Assembly (NCBI GenBank): GCA_024236015.1
Contig: JACKLK010000001.1
Location: 806,001 to 870,000, forward strand
Length of the DNA stretch: 64,000 bases
Direction: 5' to 3'
DNA from: Rhodoferax sp.
GTDB taxonomy: Bacteria; Pseudomonadota; Gammaproteobacteria; Burkholderiales; Burkholderiaceae_C
Of the stretch, positions 7,999-16,449 are shown one piece after another. A program made the position numbers and the translations under genes. The notes under the pieces were generated by a model, which saw only the letters and a list, made by a program, of their open reading frames with translations, was not told the DNA's origin and did no database searches. How positions within the stretch are numbered: the stretch's first letter is position 1; every line of letters starts with the position of its first letter.

Positions 7999-8196
7999 AT
8001 GACCCTCAACGTCGGCGGCATCGACCGCTTCGCCCGTATCGCCATCGGCCTGATCCTGATCGGCCTGACGCTGACCGGCACCATCGGTGTCTGGGGCTGG
8101 CTGGGGGTCGTCCCGCTGGTCACCGGGATCATCGGCTGGTGCCCGCCTTACGCCATGTTCGGTTTCAGTACCTGCGCCATGAAGAAAAAGAGTTGA
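7999..8196 (+). CDS. Small inner-membrane protein, DUF2892/YgaP-type
   Basis: A 65-residue protein with two hydrophobic helices (IAIGLILIGLTLTGTIGVWGW and VVPLVTGIIGWCPPYAMFGF) and a charged MKKKS tail. The pattern NVGGIDRFARIAIGLILI, then TGIIGWCPPYAMFGFSTC, is characteristic of the DUF2892 family, the membrane part of YgaP-like rhodanese proteins. The conserved WCPPY and final Cys are retained. The ATG at 7999 has a good AAGGAG site 6 nt upstream; an upstream in-frame start at 7903 would run through the operator and is rejected. An FNR-type promoter predicts expression at low oxygen. Confidence 0.9.
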   Translation: MTLNVGGIDRFARIAIGLILIGLTLTGTIGVWGWLGVVPLVTGIIGWCPPYAMFGFSTCAMKKKS

Positions 8197-8230
8197 CGCG
8201 CGAAAGCCGTCGGAGCCGGGCCATCGGGGT

Positions 8231-9409
8231 TCAGGCCGAGGAGGGCAGCGAGGAGGCCGGGCAGGCATCGTCGGCGCGGGTCCATTGCATCAGGACCAGG
8301 CATGCGGCCGATACCAGGGCCCCGGCGATCGCCGCCCCGTTCCATCCCCAGCGTTCGACACAGGCGGCGAACATCGGCGGGCCCAGCAACGAGCCGGTGG
8401 CGCCGAACTGCAGCGTCAGGCCGTTGGCCACCGCCATCTCGCTGTCCGAGCGCGCCAGCGCCGGCAACTGTGCGAAGGCCAGGCCGGAATAGATGCCCGA
8501 GATGGTGTTGAGCACCAGCATCACCACGGCCACGCGCCAGACGCCGGCGCCCTCGGCGAACACCGCGAACAACAGCGCCGACGGCACGACGATGGCCACC
8601 ACGATCCAGGCCATGCGGTCGCCGCCACGGTGGCGCAGCCAGGCCGCGATCAGCACGCCCAGCACCGAGATGAATGCGGCCAGGCCGCCGATCAGGCCGG
8701 CCACGCGCGGCGGCGCACCGGCCTGCTCGACCAGGAAGGTGGGCAGCAGCGCGATCAGGCCGACCGCAAAACTCGCGTAGCAGCCGAAGGCCAGTGTCAG
8801 CGCCCAGATCGGCCAGCGCGGAATCGTCAGCCGACGTGGCGACGCGCTCGCGGGCACACGCGCAAACGCCATGCGCCAGGATGCCAGCAGCATGACGGCC
8901 GCCACGGTGCCCCATGCCAGCGTGGCCGCCCGCCACGACACGCCGTCGGCGATCCAGCCCGAGGTGGTGGCGCCGAGCGCGAAACCCACCGGCACGAAGC
9001 TGCTCCACAAGGCCAGGGCCACGCCCTGGCGACCCGCCGGCGCGGTGCGAAAGATCAGCAGCGGCGCGGCCACGACGACACACAGGTAGGCCGCACCTTC
9101 GAGCAGCCGCAGGCCCACCAGCGTGGCCACCGATGGCGCCAGCGACTCGCCGAAGCCGGCCAGCGCGAAGAAACCGATGCCGGTCAGCAACACCCGCCGC
9201 ACGCCGATGCGGTCGACGAACAGGCCGGCCGTGAAGCCCAGCGTGGCGCCACCGATCTCCAGCAGCGAGATCAGCACGCCGGCCACGGTCAGGCTCATGG
9301 CCAGTTCGATCGAGATCAGCGGCACCAGCGCCGACATCTTGCCCAGTTGCGCGGCAGCGAGCACACCGAGTGCGTACAACCAGCCTATGCGTGCCCAGCT
9401 GCGATCCAT
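8231..9409 (-). CDS. MFS transporter (CynX/NimT-like)
   Basis: A 392-residue major facilitator with about 12 predicted membrane helices in two six-helix halves. The loop between helices 2 and 3 carries LFVDRIGVRRVLL, the MFS motif A equivalent. Its relatively short loops and glycine-rich helices resemble the cyanate/2-nitroimidazole transporter branch. Substrate and direction cannot be inferred from the neighbours. It converges on the DUF2892-type gene and follows the stand-alone atpE on the same strand after 133 bp, with a GC-rich hairpin in between. Confidence 0.88.
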   Translation of the reverse strand: MDRSWARIGWLYALGVLAAAQLGKMSALVPLISIELAMSLTVAGVLISLLEIGGATLGFTAGLFVDRIGVRRVLLTGIGFFALAGFGESLAPSVATLVGLRLLEGAAYLCVVVAAPLLIFRTAPAGRQGVALALWSSFVPVGFALGATTSGWIADGVSWRAATLAWGTVAAVMLLASWRMAFARVPASASPRRLTIPRWPIWALTLAFGCYASFAVGLIALLPTFLVEQAGAPPRVAGLIGGLAAFISVLGVLIAAWLRHRGGDRMAWIVVAIVVPSALLFAVFAEGAGVWRVAVVMLVLNTISGIYSGLAFAQLPALARSDSEMAVANGLTLQFGATGSLLGPPMFAACVERWGWNGAAIAGALVSAACLVLMQWTRADDACPASSLPSSA

Positions 9410-9460
9410 GTCCGGTGTGCTCTTTGTCTGTCGTCGGTATGTACGGAGCCGACAGTCTAA

Positions 9461-9480
9461 GGGCTGGGCCGGCCCGACCC
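9461..9480. terminator. GC-rich hairpin between atpE-like gene and MFS gene
   Basis: The sequence folds into a near-perfect 10-bp stem of GGGTCGGGCC with GGCCCAGCCC, with one G-T pair and one mismatch. There is no T tract on either side, so termination is only possible, perhaps Rho-assisted. It would separate atpE-like transcription from the MFS gene. Confidence 0.3.
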
Positions 9481-9542
9481 GGGGCGGCCGCTCAGTGCCC
9501 GCGACGCCGTCAGGGTGGAGCGCGGCGCGCAGGCGGCCAAGG

Positions 9543-9782
9543 TCACTGGAACGGATTGGCGGTCGCGAACCACAGGCCGATGCCGGTGGCGATGATGAAG
9601 GCGCCGTCCGTCACGCCGACGGCCAGGAAGTACTTGGTCTGCAGTTCGGGCGCCAGTTCCGGCTGGCGCGCGACGGATTCGAGCATCTTCATGCTGGCCA
9701 GGCCGATGCCGATGCACGAGCCGAAGGCGGGAATGCCGATCAGCAGGGCGATGGCCAGTGGGAGAAGGTCGATCGACGCCAT
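9543..9782 (-). CDS. Stand-alone F-type ATP synthase c-subunit homologue
   Basis: A 79-residue two-helix hairpin proteolipid of the F0 c ring. The polar loop reads ESVARQPELAPELQTK, with the conserved RQPE, and helix 2 carries the ion-binding acid D59 in AVGVTDGAFIIATG. The acid is Asp and the Na+-type glutamate signature is absent, so protons are the likely ion. Odd points are the location, with no other atp gene nearby, and helix 2 (TDGAFIIATGIGLWF) differing from the DAAFLIGVG usual in Burkholderiales. A good ribosome-binding site (AAAGGA) precedes the ATG. It may be a paralogue of the main operon copy; its role is unknown. Confidence 0.85.
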   Translation of the reverse strand: MASIDLLPLAIALLIGIPAFGSCIGIGLASMKMLESVARQPELAPELQTKYFLAVGVTDGAFIIATGIGLWFATANPFQ

Positions 9783-9912
9783 GGTGGTTTCCTTTCAACT
9801 TGTATCGCCATGACCGCTGCCATGGCGCCACCAGTGTCGGCCCACCCGCGCGGCGCGTCGATGACCTGACAGGTCATGGCCCGGCTGCCGCCGGTGCGCC
9901 GCATCCCCGGAT

Positions 9913-10191
9913 TCAGCGCCGCTTGCGCGACTGGTCGTACTTGCGCCAGTAGTCGAACTCGTCCGCGTGCAGCTCGATGTCGACCTCCATCACCCGGGCC
10001 TGCAGCCGTTCCTGCACGTCGGTGACCGCCTGGTTGTAGACGACGGGGCCGATCTCCTCGAGAAAATAGCCCAGCAAGGCGCCGGCGGCGACATTGCCGA
10101 TGCGTTCTTCCATGTTTTCGGCGAAATACCGTTCGATGGAACTGATGGCGCGTTTGCGCGCTTCGTCGGGGATCTGGATCTGCATGGTCAT
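9913..10191 (-). CDS. DUF2164 family protein
   Basis: A 92-residue soluble protein matching the DUF2164 pattern: IPDEARKRAISSIERYFAEN, GNVAAGALLGYFLEEIGPVVYNQAV, then DVQERLQARVMEVDIELHADEFDYW. Function is unknown for the family. Four in-frame starts exist (GTG 10221, ATG 10215, ATG 10191, ATG 10185). I prefer 10191 because the family usually begins just before the IPDEARKRA helix, but no start has a convincing ribosome-binding site. It sits between DUF2062 and the c-subunit gene on the same strand. Confidence 0.8.
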   Translation of the reverse strand: MTMQIQIPDEARKRAISSIERYFAENMEERIGNVAAGALLGYFLEEIGPVVYNQAVTDVQERLQARVMEVDIELHADEFDYWRKYDQSRKRR

Positions 10192-10255
10192 GACATCGTG
10201 ATCTGGAACCTGCATTGTCACCTGCCGCGTTCGCAGGCCGTGCGCGCCGCGGACG

Positions 10256-10804
10256 TCAGGGCAACCGGCGCTTGCGGCGCTTGAACCAGGTCCAGGCGTG
10301 CCAGGTCAGCGCGATCAGCGCATAGGACAACACGCCCATCAGGGTGGCGATGATCGCCAGCCCCAGCAGCAGGGGCTTGCCGACCGACGTCATGCGTTGC
10401 CACAGCCGCACCTCCTCCTTGGGCAGTCCGGCCGCGTGCAGTTCGTCCGCCGACTTTTCATCGTGCTCCGCCTTGGGCGGGCTGCCCGTGACCCAGTGCC
10501 CGAGCTTGAACGCGGCGTAATACAGGGGCCCGAAGGTCAGCGGGTTGGTCACCAGCGTGCTGACCGCGGCCGCGGGCACGTTGGCGCGCAGCACCACGGC
10601 AGCGCCCACCGACAGCGGAATCTGGGCCACCGGGATCAGCAGGCCGAAGAAGATGCCCAGCGCCACGCCCAGCGCCACGCCGCGGCGCGACCAGCGCCAC
10701 AGGCGGGGCCGGCGCAACAAGGGCCCGAGCCAGCGCAGCCAGCGGTTGTCGTGGATCTGCGCCCGGGTCGGAACCAAGGCGCGCAGGCGATCACGCAGGC
10801 CCAT
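10256..10804 (-). CDS. DUF2062 membrane protein
   Basis: A 182-residue inner-membrane protein of the DUF2062 family. It shows the N-terminal basic segment, a helix VALGVALGIFFGLLIPVAQIP, a second SVGAAVVLRANVPAAAVSTLVTNPLTFGPLYYAAFKLG with the family-typical NPLT..P motif, and a C-terminal helix LLLGLAIIATLMGVLSYALIAL followed by a basic tail. The biochemical role is unknown. Its start codon abuts the stop codon of the P-type ATPase directly, so the two are probably co-transcribed and coupled. Confidence 0.88.
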   Translation of the reverse strand: MGLRDRLRALVPTRAQIHDNRWLRWLGPLLRRPRLWRWSRRGVALGVALGIFFGLLIPVAQIPLSVGAAVVLRANVPAAAVSTLVTNPLTFGPLYYAAFKLGHWVTGSPPKAEHDEKSADELHAAGLPKEEVRLWQRMTSVGKPLLLGLAIIATLMGVLSYALIALTWHAWTWFKRRKRRLP

Positions 10805-13507
10805 CTACAGGCTCCGTATGCGGTTGCGGCGCAAGATCCATTTCTCGGCCTCGACGACGAGGAACTTCGCCAGGCCCAGTGCGACGATCAAGGCCCATGA
10901 CGCGGCGTCCAGTGCCGTGGTCTGGAAAACGTGTTGCAGGGTCGGGGCATAGGTGAAAAGTAGTTGCAATGCGATCAAAATCAAGGCCATGGCGCTGGCA
11001 ACCGTGTTGCCGGTGAACAGCGTGCGGTCGAATGCCGTGGCGGTGAAGAATCGTACGTTGAAAAGGTAGACCAGTTCACCGACCACCAGCATGTTGACGG
11101 CCGCGGTGCGTGCAGTATCGATGCTGTTGCCGCGTGCCAGTTCCCATTCGAACACCGCGAAGGTCACCAGCACCATCAGCAGGCTGACGATGGCGATGCG
11201 CAGGCCCAGCAGCGGCGTGATCAGCGGCTCGCGGGGCTTGCGCGGCGGGCGGCGCATCACGCCGGACTCCGCCGGCTCGAATGCCAGCGCCAGGGCCAGC
11301 GTGATCGTCGTGACCATGTTGATCCACAGGATCTGGCCGGCGGTCACCGGCAGCGCCAGGCCGGCGAACACGGCCAGCAGGATGACGCCGGCCTCGCCGC
11401 CATTGGTGGGCAGGATGAACAGCAGCGACTTCTTGATGTTGTCGAACACCACCCGGCCTTCGCGCACCGCGGCGGCGATGGTGGCGAAGTTGTCGTCGGT
11501 GAGCACCAGGTCGGCCGCTTCGCGGGCCGCGTCCGTGCCCTTGTGGCCCATGGCCACGCCGATGTCGGCCGCCTTCAGGGCCGGCGCGTCGTTGACGCCG
11601 TCACCGGTCATGGCGACCAGTTCGCCCTCGGCCTGCAAGGCCGCGACCAGCCGCAGCTTGTGTTCGGGGCTGGCGCGGGCGATGATGTCCGTCTCGAGCA
11701 CCGCATTGCGCAGTTGCGCCTCGTCCATGTCCTGTATCGCGTCGCCGGTCAATACCCGGCCCGTGGCCAGTCCGAGCTGGGCGCCGATGGCGCTGGCGGT
11801 CACCGCGTGGTCGCCGGTGATCATCTTGACGCGCAGCCCGGCGCCGCGGCAGTCGGCCACCGCCGCGATGGCTTCCTCGCGCGGCGGGTCGATCAGCCCG
11901 ACCAGGCCGAGCAAGGTGAAATGCGGGCCGATGTCGTCCATCGCGAGCTCGTGCGTGTCGAGCGGCATGTCGCGCCGCGCCAGCGCCAGCACGCGTTGGC
12001 CGATCGCCGCCGCGGCGTGGACCTGCTGCTGCCAGTAGGCAGGGTCGACGGGATTGCCGTCGGCGTCGCGCACGCACAGCCCGAGCACCCGCTCCGGCGC
12101 TCCCTTGAGCAGGATGAAACGGTGGCCGGCATGGTCGTGGTGCAGCGTGGCCATGAAGCGGTGTTCGGATTCGAACGGAATCACGTCGATACGCGGCAGC
12201 TGCAGGGCCGCGTCCTGCGCATCGACGCCGGCCTTGCGCGCCAGGGTCAGCAGGGCGCCTTCGGTCGGGTCGCCGACCAGCTGCCAGCCGGCCTGGTCAT
12301 CGTGCTTGAGCTGCGCGTCGTTGCACAACAAGGCACAGCGGGCCAAGGCCTGCAGCGCCGGCTGCTGGTCGGGATCGACCGCTGCATCGTCGCGCTGGAA
12401 TCCGCCTTCGGGCGCATAGCCGCTGCCGCTGACGGCGTAGCGGGCGCCGGGCACGATGACCGCGACCGCCGTCATCTCGTTGCGCGTGAGCGTACCGGTC
12501 TTGTCCGAGCAGACCACGGTCACCGAACCCAGGGTCTCCACCGCCGGCAGGCGGCGCACGATGGTGTTGTTGCGCGCCATGGCCCGGGTGCCGATGGCCA
12601 GCACGATGGTGACGATGGCCGGCAGGCCCTCCGGGATCGCGGCCACCGCCAGGCCGACGACCGCCAGGAAGATCTCGAGCATGGGCAGCTCACGGCCGAA
12701 GTAGCCGAACAGGAAGGTCAGCAGCCCGACGACCAGGATCAGCAGCGTGATCTGGCGCGCGAACTGGTCCAGCCGGCGCGTCAATGGCGTGGCCAGCGCC
12801 TGCACCTGCCCGACCAGCGTGCCGATGCGGCCGATCTCGGTCTCGCGGCCGGTGGCCACCACCAGGCCATGGGCCTGGCCGACGCTGACCGTGGTGCCGC
12901 TGTAGGCCATGTTCCTGCGGTCGGCCAGTGCGGCCGCGGCGTCGACGGCGTCGACGTTCTTGTCGACCGGTACGGATTCGCCCGTCAGGGCCGCTTCGTT
13001 GATCCGCAGGTTGCGCGAGCGGATCAGGCGCAGGTCGGCCGGCACGCGGGCGCCGGACTCGACCAGCACGATGTCGCCCGGCACCAGCCTGGTTGCGTCG
13101 ATCTCGTGCAGCTCGCCGCCGCGCAGCACCGTGGCATGGCTGGCCAGCATGGCCTGCACCGCCTCCAGCGCCTTCTCGGCCTTGCCCTCCTGCACGAAGC
13201 CGATCAGCGCATTGATGACCACGACACCGAAGATGACGCCGGCATCGATGTAGTCCTGCAGTGCCACCGTCATGCCGCCGGCCAGCAGCAACACGTAGAT
13301 CAGCGGGTTGTGGAACTGCATCGCCAGTCGCAGCCAGCGGCTGCGCCGCCCGACCGAAGGCAGGGCATTCGGGCCATGCGCCTGCAGGCGCTGGTGCGCC
13401 TCGGCCGCCGTCAGCCCGCTGGTGCGGTTGCTGGCGAGCCCGGCCAGCGCGTCGTCGGTCTCGCGCGCATGCCAGCCGGCGCCGGCGTCCGGTGTCGACG
13501 GCGTCAT
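10805..13507 (-). CDS. Type II cation-transporting P-type ATPase
   Basis: A 900-residue P-type ATPase of the SERCA/PMR1-like (type II) group. Visible parts are the N-terminal cation-ATPase domain, the actuator motif LTGESVPVDKN, helix 4 with IPEGLPAIVTIVLAIGTRAM, the phosphorylation motif CSDKTGTLT with D335, the hinge TGDGVNDAPALK, and a C-terminal block of membrane helices. IPEGLP is the calcium-pump-like form of the ion-binding helix; heavy-metal CPC motifs and metal-binding N termini are absent. Substrate is probably Ca2+ or another hard cation. The start at 13507 (MTPSTPDAG) follows the upstream gene by 4 bp. Confidence 0.92.
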   Translation of the reverse strand: MTPSTPDAGAGWHARETDDALAGLASNRTSGLTAAEAHQRLQAHGPNALPSVGRRSRWLRLAMQFHNPLIYVLLLAGGMTVALQDYIDAGVIFGVVVINALIGFVQEGKAEKALEAVQAMLASHATVLRGGELHEIDATRLVPGDIVLVESGARVPADLRLIRSRNLRINEAALTGESVPVDKNVDAVDAAAALADRRNMAYSGTTVSVGQAHGLVVATGRETEIGRIGTLVGQVQALATPLTRRLDQFARQITLLILVVGLLTFLFGYFGRELPMLEIFLAVVGLAVAAIPEGLPAIVTIVLAIGTRAMARNNTIVRRLPAVETLGSVTVVCSDKTGTLTRNEMTAVAVIVPGARYAVSGSGYAPEGGFQRDDAAVDPDQQPALQALARCALLCNDAQLKHDDQAGWQLVGDPTEGALLTLARKAGVDAQDAALQLPRIDVIPFESEHRFMATLHHDHAGHRFILLKGAPERVLGLCVRDADGNPVDPAYWQQQVHAAAAIGQRVLALARRDMPLDTHELAMDDIGPHFTLLGLVGLIDPPREEAIAAVADCRGAGLRVKMITGDHAVTASAIGAQLGLATGRVLTGDAIQDMDEAQLRNAVLETDIIARASPEHKLRLVAALQAEGELVAMTGDGVNDAPALKAADIGVAMGHKGTDAAREAADLVLTDDNFATIAAAVREGRVVFDNIKKSLLFILPTNGGEAGVILLAVFAGLALPVTAGQILWINMVTTITLALALAFEPAESGVMRRPPRKPREPLITPLLGLRIAIVSLLMVLVTFAVFEWELARGNSIDTARTAAVNMLVVGELVYLFNVRFFTATAFDRTLFTGNTVASAMALILIALQLLFTYAPTLQHVFQTTALDAASWALIVALGLAKFLVVEAEKWILRRNRIRSL

Positions 13508-13511
13508 CGGA

Positions 13512-16193
13512 TCAGCCTGCGGCACCCGTGCGCTGCAGGTCGAGCGCGATCGCACGGGTGCCGTCGGCGTCCGGGTCCGCGACCGCGACGAAGCCGAGAT
13601 CGCGCTGCAGGGCCAGCATGCGCTTGTTGTCGTTGAGCACCGTGGCCACCAGGCGTTGCGTGCCCTGGGCGCGCAGCGTGCGGATCAGCTTGTCCATCAT
13701 CAGGCGGCCCAGCCCCTGGCCCTTGAGATCCGAGCGCACGATGATGCCGAACTCCGCATCGATGTTGTCGGGGTCGGTCACCGCGCGTGCGGCCGCCAGG
13801 GTCTGCGGCCTGCCGTCGGGGCCGGTGCTCTCGGCCACGAAGGCGATCTCGCGTTCGTAGTCGATCTGGGTCAGCCGGGCCAGCTCGCTGGGCTCGATGC
13901 TGCGCCGGCTGTAGAACACCCGCATGCGCACGTCCTCGGGATCGAGCTGCGACAGGAACTCGAGGTGCTGCTCCTCGTCGCCCGGCCGGATCGGGCGTAC
14001 CAGCATCGAGCGCCCGTTCCATTCGATGGTTTCGGCCAGTTCGGCCGGGTAGGGCTTGATCGCGAAATGTTCGGCGCCGCCGGCGCGGCTGGCGTCCACG
14101 CGGATCCGGGCGTCGAGCGCGATCGCCCCTTGCGGGCCGAGGATCAACGGGTTGATGTCGAGTTCGATGATCTGCGGATGATCGGCCATGAGCTGCGACA
14201 CGGCGACCAGCACCTTGTCGAGCGCGTCGAGGTCGGCCGCCGGCGTATCGCGGAAGCCGTCGAGCAGCCGCGCAACGCGGGTATTGCGCACCAGCGCGCG
14301 CGCCAGGCGGCTGTTCAGCGGAGGCAATGCGATGGCGCGGTCGGCCACGACCTCGACCGAGGTACCGCCCGAGCCGAACAGGATCACCGGGCCGAAGACC
14401 GCGTCGATGCTGGCGCCGACGATCAGCTCGCGCGCATGGGCCGGGCGCACCATGGCCTGCACGGTGAAACCGTCCACGCGGGCCTGCGGCCGTTCCCGTG
14501 CGACCCGCGCGAGCATGGCGGCGGCGGCCTCCCGGACCGCGGCCGCATGCGCCAGGTCGAGCACCACGCCGCCCACGTCCGACTTGTGCGAAATGTCGTC
14601 CGACAGGATCTTGAGCACGACCGGGAAACCGATCGCCTGTGCCGCACTGGCGGCCTCGTCCGCATTCGGCGGCACGATGCGGGTGGCGACGACCGGAATG
14701 CGGTAGGCGTCGAGCACCGCCTTGGCCTGGGGTTCGGTCAGCAACGGCCGGCCTTGCGCGAGCGCCGATTCGAGCAAGGCGTGGACCGCGGCGCGGTCAG
14801 GACTGGCGCCGGCGTCGACCTCGGCGGCCGGCGCCTCCAGCAGCTGGGCCTGGTTGCGCCGGTAACGCACCAGCATCGCGAATGCGCTGACAGCCTCCTC
14901 CGGCGTGTCGTAGCTGGCGATGCCGGCATCCTGGAAGGTCTTGCGGGCGTCGGCCACGGCGGCCTCGCCGAGCCAGCACGACAACAGGCGCGGATGCTGG
15001 CGATCGGCCAGCGGCACCAGGGCCTGCGCGATCTGCTGGCTCGGCACGATGGCCGTGGGCGCGTGGATGAACAGGATGGCACCGGCCTGGCGGTCCTGCT
15101 GCAGCACCTGCAGCGTCTGCACGTAGCGATCCACCGGGGCGTCGCCGATGATGTCCACCGGGTTTCCGTGGGACCAGTTGGCCGGCAGCACCCGGTCGAG
15201 CGCGGCCAGCGTGTCCCGTCCCGGCGTGGCCAGCGCGATGCCGGCGTTCTCGGCGGCGTCGGCCGCCATCACGCCGGCGCCGCCGCCGTTGGTCAGGATG
15301 GTCAGCTGGTCGGACGGGTTGGTGCGGAACCGGGTCAGGGTCTCGGCGGCCAGGAAAAGCTGCTGCAAGGTGTCGACCCGCAACATGCCGGCGCGTGCGA
15401 TGGCGGCCTCATAGACCAGGTCCGACCCGGCCAGGGCTCCGGTGTGCGAGGCCGCGGCCTTTTGCCCCTGGGCGGAGCGACCGGCCTTGACGACGATCAC
15501 CGGCTTGTTGCGCGCGGCCGCGCGCGCCGCGGACATGAACTTGCGTGGCGCTTCGATGGATTCGATGTACAGCAGGATGGCCCGGGTCTTGGCGTCGCTG
15601 GCCAGGTAGTCGAGCATGTCGCCGAAATCGACGTCGGCGTGTTCGCCCAGCGAGACGAAATGCGAGAAACCGATCGCCCGGGCGCGGGCCCAGTCCAGCA
15701 TGGCGGTGACCAGGGCGCCCGATTGCGACACGAACGCGATCTCGCCCGGCGCTGCCGAGGTATGCGCGAAGCTGGCGTTCAGGCCCTGGTGCGGCGACAA
15801 CATGCCGATGCAGTTCGGACCCAGGATACGCAGCAGGCTCGGGCGGGCCGCATCCAGCATCGCCTTGCGCTGCGCGGCATCCAGGCCGGCCGTGAGCACG
15901 ATGGCGGCGCGGGTCCCGCAGGCGGCCAGTTCGGCGATCAGGCCCGGGACCACCGCCGCCGGCGTGCAGATCACGGCCAGGTCGGGCACGGCGGGCAGGT
16001 CGGAGGCGCGGGCGAAGACGGTTTCGCCGTCGAGCGTGGCATGGTTCGGATTCACCGGGTAGACCGGCCCCTGGAAGCCGCCGCTGCGCAGGTTGTTCCA
16101 GACGGTGGCGCCCACGCTGCCCGCGCGCGACGAGGCCCCGAAGACGGCCACGGATGCGGGGTCCAGCAGATGGTCCAGATTGCGAATGCTCAT
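13512..16193 (-). CDS. Acetate-CoA ligase (ADP-forming)-like/GNAT acetyltransferase fusion (Pat/Pka-type)
   Basis: An 893-residue fusion. Order of domains: CoA-binding Rossmann domain from residue 1 (DPASVAVFGASSRAGSVG), succinyl-CoA-synthetase-like domains, an ATP-grasp domain (about 500-700), and a C-terminal GNAT domain (about 730-893, RPIRPGDEEQHLEFLSQLDPEDVRMRVF). This is the architecture of protein lysine acetyltransferase Pat/Pka (YfiQ). H250 in SHTGALAGSD aligns with the phosphohistidine of true ADP-forming acetyl-CoA synthetases, so the ligase half may be active as well. The start at 16193 gives the family N terminus MSIRNLDHLLDP. The P-type ATPase follows after 4 bp. Confidence 0.9.
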   Translation of the reverse strand: MSIRNLDHLLDPASVAVFGASSRAGSVGATVWNNLRSGGFQGPVYPVNPNHATLDGETVFARASDLPAVPDLAVICTPAAVVPGLIAELAACGTRAAIVLTAGLDAAQRKAMLDAARPSLLRILGPNCIGMLSPHQGLNASFAHTSAAPGEIAFVSQSGALVTAMLDWARARAIGFSHFVSLGEHADVDFGDMLDYLASDAKTRAILLYIESIEAPRKFMSAARAAARNKPVIVVKAGRSAQGQKAAASHTGALAGSDLVYEAAIARAGMLRVDTLQQLFLAAETLTRFRTNPSDQLTILTNGGGAGVMAADAAENAGIALATPGRDTLAALDRVLPANWSHGNPVDIIGDAPVDRYVQTLQVLQQDRQAGAILFIHAPTAIVPSQQIAQALVPLADRQHPRLLSCWLGEAAVADARKTFQDAGIASYDTPEEAVSAFAMLVRYRRNQAQLLEAPAAEVDAGASPDRAAVHALLESALAQGRPLLTEPQAKAVLDAYRIPVVATRIVPPNADEAASAAQAIGFPVVLKILSDDISHKSDVGGVVLDLAHAAAVREAAAAMLARVARERPQARVDGFTVQAMVRPAHARELIVGASIDAVFGPVILFGSGGTSVEVVADRAIALPPLNSRLARALVRNTRVARLLDGFRDTPAADLDALDKVLVAVSQLMADHPQIIELDINPLILGPQGAIALDARIRVDASRAGGAEHFAIKPYPAELAETIEWNGRSMLVRPIRPGDEEQHLEFLSQLDPEDVRMRVFYSRRSIEPSELARLTQIDYEREIAFVAESTGPDGRPQTLAAARAVTDPDNIDAEFGIIVRSDLKGQGLGRLMMDKLIRTLRAQGTQRLVATVLNDNKRMLALQRDLGFVAVADPDADGTRAIALDLQRTGAAG

Positions 16194-16449
16194 GGTGTCA
16201 GCCTGACATCGGGTTCGGGGGCAGGGGAGCGGCAGTCGCCGCCTTCGAAGGAACCGGCGCGGCACGCGGGCCCGGTTGCGCGAGCCGCTGCCGCCATGAT
16301 ACGTAAGCCCGTGCGGGCGCACGCGCATGGACGCCGGCGGCGGGCACCCCGGTTTGATTCTTGTCAAGCCAGGGCGGGTTTTCAGCCTGAGCGCAACGGT
16401 CCATGGTAGCGTGTGCGATTGAGCTTGAGAATCGCGAGGGGATGATCGG

